Origin: a virus | Direction: 5' to 3' (one strand) | IMG/VR virus record: IMGVR_UViG_3300042937_000164 | Span: 1-27,050 of that record | Length of the DNA: 27,050 bases | Part shown: positions 23,474 through 27,050 of the stretch, one piece after another | Layout: every line of letters starts with the position of its first letter | How positions within the stretch are numbered: position 1 is the stretch's first letter | Program-made: the position numbers and the translations under genes | Notes under the pieces: model-generated | What the model was told of the DNA's origin: nothing | Seen by the model: only the letters and a program-made list of their open reading frames with translations | The model's database searches: none

Positions 23474-23929
23474 ATGGCTAAGAAAACATATTATGAAAAA
23501 TTAAAAGATCCTAGGTGGCAAAAAAAACGTCTTGAAGCTATGCAAAGAAAAGAATTTTGTTGTGAATTATGTGGTGATAATGAAACTACATTAAATGTTC
23601 ATCATAAAGAATATTTTAAAGATTATGAACCATGGGAGTATGAATTAGATCAACTTGCAGTTTTATGTGAGTCTTGTCATGAAATCCATCATGATAATGT
23701 TGATATATTGAAATTGGTTTGTTCATACGCACCTATTGATGGACCAGGAAATCGTGAGGAACTGGCTTTTTTAATTGGCGGCTATCTTAAATTTAGTTAT
23801 GAAGGAATGTTAGCTTTTTCAGGAATTGACGAACATAAATCAAATAAAGAATTACATGATTTAGGATCGCAAGTAAATTTTTATTATTTTTCTGATTTAA
23901 ATAAAAACAGAAAGTCTAAAAATGAATAG
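23474..23929 (+). CDS. HNH endonuclease in the replication block
   Basis: This encodes 151 residues. The HNH site is FCCELCGDNETTLNVHHKEY (C30, C33, H43, H44) followed by LAVLCESCHEIHH (C65, C68, H72), the zinc-bound type. An N-terminal basic helix (YYEKLKDPRWQKKRLEAMQR) is typical of this subgroup. It has no good Shine-Dalgarno. A 6-codon frame starting right after the terminator T-tract (23461-23481) overlaps its ATG. It is AT-rich and lies between a terminator and the initiator gene, so mobile insertion is plausible. It overlaps the initiator by 8 bases. Confidence 0.88.
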   Translation: MAKKTYYEKLKDPRWQKKRLEAMQRKEFCCELCGDNETTLNVHHKEYFKDYEPWEYELDQLAVLCESCHEIHHDNVDILKLVCSYAPIDGPGNREELAFLIGGYLKFSYEGMLAFSGIDEHKSNKELHDLGSQVNFYYFSDLNKNRKSKNE

Positions 23930-24725
23930 AGGATATGTAAAAGTATGGAGAAAAATTGAAGATAGCGGTTTAATTCAGCTACCAAATACTTTGGCTTTGT
24001 TTATGCACATTTTATTAAATGCTACTCACAAAGATCGAAAAATTGGAACTCCAACAGGAGTTGTTGAATTAAAACGTGGACAATATGTTAGTGGAAGAAT
24101 TGAATTGTCATTAAGGTTAAAGCAAACTCAGCAGCAAATAAGAACATCATTAGATAGGCTTGAAAAGCTTGAGATAATAACCATCAAAACAACCAACAGA
24201 TATAGCATATATACTATTGAAAATTATGGTATTTATCAAGATACTTCTGATGCAAGTAACCAGCAAATAACCAACAAAGAACCAAAAGATAACCAACAGA
24301 TAACCACTAAACAAGAATTAAATAATTTAAACATTAAAAAAGATTTAATACCTTATGTTGAAATTGTTGATCAATTTAATGAAAAAATAAAAAGATTGCC
24401 AAGTGTTAAACAAATTACTGATAAAAGGAAAAGTGCAATTAAATCTATTTGGTTATTAAATTCTAATTATCAAAATTTAGATTTTTATAAAACATTTTTT
24501 GATCAAATTAATAAATATGGTTTTTTATTTGGTGAAAATAATAAAGGATGGACAGCTTCATTTGATTGGATTTTTAACAAGAATAATTTTGTTAAAATAA
24601 TTGAAGGAAACTATCAATCAAAAAATTACAGTAACAATGTGAATGATAGGTCAGGTGCAATGCAAGCTATCTTTGGTAGACAGATTATTGAAAAGGACAT
24701 TACAAATGATGCAACTCCCTTCTGA
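23922..24725 (+). CDS. Replication initiator (lambda O / DnaD-like winged helix)
   Basis: This encodes 267 residues. The opening YVKVWRKIEDSGLIQLPNTL, then LFMHILLNATHKDRK and VVELKRGQYVSGRIELSLRL with the QQIRTSLDRLEKLEIITIKT wing (residues 4-110), is the winged-helix domain of phage replisome organisers. A polar linker (NQQITNKEPKDNQQITTKQ) follows, then a second helical domain (about 145-250, with GWTASFDWIF). DNA encoding the linker contains 11-bp iterons, as in lambda where the origin lies inside gene O. A helicase-loader-like gene follows with a 20-base overlap. Confidence 0.8.
   Translation: MNRGYVKVWRKIEDSGLIQLPNTLALFMHILLNATHKDRKIGTPTGVVELKRGQYVSGRIELSLRLKQTQQQIRTSLDRLEKLEIITIKTTNRYSIYTIENYGIYQDTSDASNQQITNKEPKDNQQITTKQELNNLNIKKDLIPYVEIVDQFNEKIKRLPSVKQITDKRKSAIKSIWLLNSNYQNLDFYKTFFDQINKYGFLFGENNKGWTASFDWIFNKNNFVKIIEGNYQSKNYSNNVNDRSGAMQAIFGRQIIEKDITNDATPF
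24178..24200 (+). repeat. Two outlying iteron copies
   Basis: TAACCATCAAA (24178-24188) and CAACCAACAGA (24190-24200) match the iteron consensus TAACCAACARA and lie 12 bp apart, upstream of the main array. Confidence 0.6.
24257..24311 (+). repeat. Five 11-bp iterons, candidate replication origin
   Basis: Five head-to-tail 11-bp units start at 24257, 24268, 24279, 24290 and 24301, with consensus TAACCAACARA; the third is most diverged (GAACCAAAAGA). The unit is not a multiple of three, so the encoded protein does not repeat with it, which points to selection on the DNA. The spacing is about one helical turn, which puts the sites on one face of the helix. Position inside an initiator gene fits a lambda-type origin. 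Confidence 0.7.
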
Positions 24726-25164
24726 ATGGATTGATCGGATTTTCATGCGCTTACATGGTCGCTTTGGTAATAACTTTGGCGATAAGTTTAAGTCTGGGCA
24801 AAAAGACTCTTACGGAAATGATTTGGGTGTATTAAATGCAAAGCAAGTATGGGCAGAAGAACTAGCTGGCATATCACCTGAACGCATTAAAAATGCTTTA
24901 TTACATAACTATGATTACGCACCTTCTTGCGATCAGTTTAAAGCGCAATGCAAGACATCTGCGCCAGTCGTACACGATTATAAAGCGTTGCCTAAGCCTA
25001 CGGTATCAGATGAAAAAATAAACGAGCTACACGATAAGTTATCTGCGTTTACATCTGGCAAACGTGACATGAAAGCATGGGCGCATAAAATTATTGCTAA
25101 TCCTAGTGCTTATCCAGATATTAGTTATCGTTATGCTAAAGAAGCGTTAGGAACTACGATATGA
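24706..25164 (+). CDS. Lambda P-like helicase loader
   Basis: I chose ATG 24706 (AAGGA at 24692-24696); an in-frame ATG at 24643 lies within the initiator gene. The 152-residue product resembles the replication P family: LPSEWIDRIFMRLHGRFGNN near the N terminus, then VWAEELAGISPERIKNALLH and YAPSCDQFKAQC, and a C-terminal helical part. Such proteins bring the host DnaB helicase to the initiator. The gene order initiator-loader is the lambda O-P order. The stop overlaps the next start (ATGA). Confidence 0.75.
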   Translation: MMQLPSEWIDRIFMRLHGRFGNNFGDKFKSGQKDSYGNDLGVLNAKQVWAEELAGISPERIKNALLHNYDYAPSCDQFKAQCKTSAPVVHDYKALPKPTVSDEKINELHDKLSAFTSGKRDMKAWAHKIIANPSAYPDISYRYAKEALGTTI

Positions 25165-25358
25165 ACTGGCAGCCAATACTATGGGATTTAAGACGCAGCT
25201 ATAAAAATCTATCAAGCGTAGCAAGAGAAGTTGGCTATTGTTGCAAATCGCTTAATCATCTTGCTTGCGGAAGTAGAAAACACGATCTGCCGTACACAGT
25301 TGGAAATAAAATAATAGAATTGCATAAAAAGTATTGCGAAAAAGAAATAATCATGTAA
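25161..25358 (+). CDS. Small HTH-like DNA-binding protein
   Basis: This encodes 65 residues. NLSSVAREVGYCCKSLNHLA (about 17-36) has the spacing of a helix-turn-helix, followed by PYTVGNKIIELHKKYC. This pattern is common in short phage regulators of the Cro/XRE type that lie beside replication genes. No partner repressor is visible in the window. It is translated by ATGA overlap. Confidence 0.6.
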   Translation: MNWQPILWDLRRSYKNLSSVAREVGYCCKSLNHLACGSRKHDLPYTVGNKIIELHKKYCEKEIIM

Positions 25359-25361
25359 TAT
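25334..25361 (+). promoter_or_regulatory. Candidate promoter for the Cys-rich peptide gene
   Basis: TTGCGA (25334-25339), a 16-base spacer and TAATAT (25356-25361) precede the gene at 25395 and its GGAGAG ribosome binding site (25382-25387). It overlaps the end of the HTH gene. Confidence 0.45.
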
Positions 25362-25394
25362 AGATATACCACATAACTTTTGGAGAGAAGTAAA

Positions 25395-25544
25395 ATGAAA
25401 CAACTTATCATCGCTGTAACTTTGCTTACAGTGTCAATCACTGCTTATGCAGCTTGTTCTACGCACCAATTCTGGGTAAATGGCAAACTAACAATTTGTA
25501 CTACTTGCTGTAGCTATGGCAACTGTACTACTAATTGTTTCTAA
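25395..25544 (+). CDS. Secreted cysteine-rich small peptide
   Basis: This encodes 49 residues, with GGAGAG at 25382-25387. The N terminus is a Sec signal peptide (MKQLIIAVTLLTVSITAYAA) with an AYA cleavage motif; because Cys follows, lipoprotein processing at C21 is an alternative. The mature part of about 29 residues has six or seven cysteines, with the cluster CTTCCSYGNCTTNCF at the end. Small phage-encoded peptides of this shape recur in metagenomes, to my recollection, without known function. A periplasmic disulfide-linked peptide that alters the envelope is an inference. Confidence 0.65.
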   Translation: MKQLIIAVTLLTVSITAYAACSTHQFWVNGKLTICTTCCSYGNCTTNCF

Positions 25545-25553
25545 GGGGCTATC

Positions 25554-25916
25554 ATGGACTATAGAAACGAAATATTAAAGTTATTGCGTAAAGAGCCATT
25601 GACGTATGTAGAAATAAAAAATCATTTCAAATTGGAAAAACAACAAATTAATAATTATTTGGCATCATTAAAAAAATATAAATTAATTGAATATCGCAAA
25701 GAATACGATCAGCAGAAAAATCAGAAATACGTTGCACTAGATTTTATTCATGAGTACAGCGATTTTGTTAATACATACAAAAAAGAAGTAAAAGAAACGG
25801 TTGAATTTAATCCTATGGCAAGCGTAAAGGTTTCATCAAACGATTACCACACTAAAGGCTCACATCAAAAACGGTCAGCTTGGGTTGGCACAACACTTGG
25901 CACAATGGAGTATTAA
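25554..25916 (+). CDS. Winged-helix DNA-binding protein
   Basis: This encodes 120 residues. Residues about 1-60 form a winged helix (EILKLLRKEPLTYVEIKNHF, with recognition helix KQQINNYLASLKKYKLIEYR) and the rest is polar and probably disordered. It is probably a transcription regulator of the early region. AAGGGG (25543-25548) is the ribosome binding site. The operator-like repeats upstream of pqqA or at 22985-23030 are possible targets, which is untested. Confidence 0.65.
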   Translation: MDYRNEILKLLRKEPLTYVEIKNHFKLEKQQINNYLASLKKYKLIEYRKEYDQQKNQKYVALDFIHEYSDFVNTYKKEVKETVEFNPMASVKVSSNDYHTKGSHQKRSAWVGTTLGTMEY

Positions 25917-25917
25917 C

Positions 25918-26118
25918 ATGAACAGTGATAACGAAGCACTATGGGATGTAGTACGTGTTGCAATGTTAATCATGATGACTGTAATTATATTTGGTAGCTA
26001 CTACGATGCAATGTTCCGTGACGCAGAAACCCAAATGGTTGAGTGTAGCTACGATATTGTAAACATGGCTAAAAAGATTAATGTAACTTTGTTAGGGAAA
26101 TGTGAGGTATTAAAATGA
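25918..26118 (+). CDS. Small single-span membrane protein
   Basis: I chose ATG 25918 (GGAG at 25907-25910), which follows the upstream stop by one base, over an in-frame ATG at 25885. The 66-residue product has one hydrophobic helix (VVRVAMLIMMTVIIFGSYY, about 11-29) and a mainly soluble tail with two cysteines. It overlaps the next gene (ATGA). Function unknown. Confidence 0.6.
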   Translation: MNSDNEALWDVVRVAMLIMMTVIIFGSYYDAMFRDAETQMVECSYDIVNMAKKINVTLLGKCEVLK

Positions 26119-26396
26119 AACATAAATGGCACAAAGAGATAAAAGCATGGGCAGATGGTGCTGAGATTGAGTGTTTTTTAGACAGCTCATCTGGTTGGTG
26201 TGACGTTACTGAAGCACCTTGTTTTTACGAAGATAAAGAATACCGCATCAAACCACAACCAAAAGAGCCACAGTATTTGTATGTGTATCAGAAAAAAGGC
26301 ACTGGGTTAGAACTTGGATTTGCACCACACGAAGGAACAAATATGTGGGAAACAAAAATCATAGGCAAAATTAAACTAGAGGTGGATGATGAATAG
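26115..26396 (+). CDS. Conserved small phage protein with EYRIKP motif
   Basis: This encodes 93 residues. The pattern HKEIKAWADGAEIE (residues 6-19), a W-x-D-x-x-x-x-P segment and EYRIKP (42-47) is shared by many small early phage proteins of unknown role. A C-terminal beta part (YLYVYQKKGTGLELGF, KIIGKIKLEVDDE) follows. It overlaps its neighbours by 4 and 8 bases. Confidence 0.65.
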   Translation: MKHKWHKEIKAWADGAEIECFLDSSSGWCDVTEAPCFYEDKEYRIKPQPKEPQYLYVYQKKGTGLELGFAPHEGTNMWETKIIGKIKLEVDDE

Positions 26397-26538
26397 ATTT
26401 ATAGTCCATGACGAATTTGGCGGGGCGCTACGCACGTTTTATTTACTAAGTGATGCAAAGGTATTCATGCGTAATAAACGTGGATGTACGCTTAGAGAGA
26501 TTAGTTTGTTTGAAGTGTTGGGTGAATGTTTAATTTAA
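26389..26538 (+). CDS. Small protein of unknown function
   Basis: This encodes 49 residues, beginning MNRFIVHDEFGGALRTFYLL and ending FEVLGECLI. AGAGGTGG lies just before its start; an ATG 3 bases upstream is also possible. The N-terminal part looks like a beta-hairpin, followed by a basic helix (KVFMRNKRGCTLREI). It overlaps the upstream gene by 8 bases. No family recognised. Confidence 0.55.
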   Translation: MNRFIVHDEFGGALRTFYLLSDAKVFMRNKRGCTLREISLFEVLGECLI

Positions 26539-26552
26539 TAGGAGATTTAAAA

Positions 26553-26870
26553 ATGAGTAAACCAAACGTAATTAAAATTGATGATGTTGAGTATGTTCGT
26601 AGCGATATGGTCAAAGCACCTATTGCTGGTAGTAGAGCGGTTATTGTAGTGGATAGGGGTTGGATTTTTGCTGGGGACGTCACTCGTGAAAATAAACGTA
26701 TTAAGTTAAGTCGTGCTATCCATGTGTTTCGTTGGGAATCAATTGGATTTGACGGAATGATAGATAATCCATCAAGCAACAAAGTAACACTAAAACCGTT
26801 GGCCGATGTTGATATGCCAGAAAGTGCAGAAATATTTGCAATCCCTGTGTCTGACAATTGGGGATTGTGA
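26553..26870 (+). CDS. Small beta-rich phage protein (DUF6948-like)
   Basis: I chose ATG 26553, 8 bases after GGAG (26541-26544), over an in-frame ATG at 26526. The 105-residue product contains VIKIDDVEYVRSD, then AVIVVDRGWIFAGDVTRENK, RIKLSRAIHVFRWESIGFDG and a terminal IFAIPVSDNWGL. This matches a small phage family that I recall as DUF6948, which has no known activity. It overlaps the next gene by one base (TGATG). Confidence 0.65.
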   Translation: MSKPNVIKIDDVEYVRSDMVKAPIAGSRAVIVVDRGWIFAGDVTRENKRIKLSRAIHVFRWESIGFDGMIDNPSSNKVTLKPLADVDMPESAEIFAIPVSDNWGL

Positions 26871-27050
26871 TGGCTACATTTAAACCAATTGGCACTGGCA
26901 ACGGTGACGGCTACGGCAATGGCAATGGCTACGGTGACTGGTACGGTTATGGCAATGGCTACGGCTACGGCAATGGCTACGGCAATGGCAATGGCTACGG
27001 CTACGGCAATGGCTACGGTGACTGGTACGGTTATGGCTACGGCTACGGCT
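26870..27050 (+). CDS. Gly/Tyr/Asn-repeat protein (3' end outside window)
   Basis: The gene starts at ATG 26870, overlapping the upstream stop, and stays open to the window end (60 codons visible). After MATFKPIGTGNGDG it is almost only GYG, GNG and GDWYG units. Such GY-rich low-complexity chains tend to self-associate or form condensates. Similar sequences occur in other phage early regions, but no function is established to my knowledge. The true length and C terminus cannot be seen. Confidence 0.75.
   Translation, partial: MATFKPIGTGNGDGYGNGNGYGDWYGYGNGYGYGNGYGNGNGYGYGNGYGDWYGYGYGYG
26897..27050 (+). repeat. GGCTACGGCAAT-type low-complexity DNA repeat
   Basis: Hexamer-based units such as GGCTAC and GGCAAT, and two copies of a GGCTACGGTGACTGGTACGG block (26929-26948 and 27012-27031), encode the GY/GN repeats. 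The segment is far more GC-rich than the rest of the window. Confidence 0.85.

Noticed and set aside
26501-26857. Minus-strand frame of 118 codons opposite the DUF6948-like gene
   Set aside because: The + strand gene has a ribosome binding site, neighbour overlap and family features; the antisense frame has none.
1-27050. CRISPR array, transposon or integration site
   Set aside because: I saw no spaced direct repeats of CRISPR type, no transposase or terminal inverted repeats, and no integrase or tRNA-like attachment core.

Overview
The window is a 27 kb interior piece of an AT-rich, tightly packed double-stranded DNA phage genome, most likely a short-tailed (podovirus-like) phage. No terminase, portal, DNA polymerase or integrase is visible, so the genome continues on both sides. 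The best host clue is a 23-codon gene at 20568-20639 that reads as PqqA, the peptide precursor of the cofactor PQQ. PQQ serves alcohol and methanol dehydrogenases, and the low GC content, the Shine-Dalgarno starts and this PqqA type suggest a Gram-negative, PQQ-using proteobacterium. A freshwater methylotroph of the Methylophilales is my leading guess; this is inference.

Region 1 (1-18043, + strand) is the virion module. It holds a large modular tail/receptor-binding protein (5' cut by the window edge), two small proteins, scaffold, an SU10/DUF5309-type major capsid protein, an HNH homing endonuclease, three glycosyltransferase-like genes, a tail adaptor, a tail fibre, a nozzle/stabilisation protein, a jelly-roll-like protein, a GNAT-like protein, four probable internal/ejection proteins and a coiled-coil protein with a C-terminal membrane segment. 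Region 2 (18044-20424, +) is lysis: an M15 peptidase endolysin, a holin-like protein, overlapping spanin-like genes, and then a helix-turn-helix plus metallophosphoesterase protein. Region 3 (20425-20716) is a separate transcription unit with operator-like inverted repeat, promoter, pqqA and terminator. Region 4 (20715-22956, - strand) carries SSB, an ERF-type annealing protein and a string of very small overlapping genes. Region 5 (22957-27050, +) starts at a divergent promoter region. It carries a VRR-NUC nuclease, a highly structured intergenic RNA ending in a terminator, a second HNH endonuclease, a replication initiator with iterons inside it, a lambda-P-like loader and small early-type genes, and it runs into a Gly/Tyr/Asn-repeat protein cut by the window end.

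The main points of interest are: (1) phage-borne pqqA with its own promoter and terminator, a possible boost to host PQQ-dependent methanol oxidation; (2) an 18-bp hairpin that buries the ribosome binding site of the HNH gene next to the capsid gene; (3) a 110-nt RNA element with a three-way junction, a GNRA tetraloop, a potential 7-bp pseudoknot and a terminator U-tract, placed as a gate in front of the replication genes; (4) 11-bp tandem iterons inside the initiator gene; (5) a glycosylation cassette inside the structural operon.
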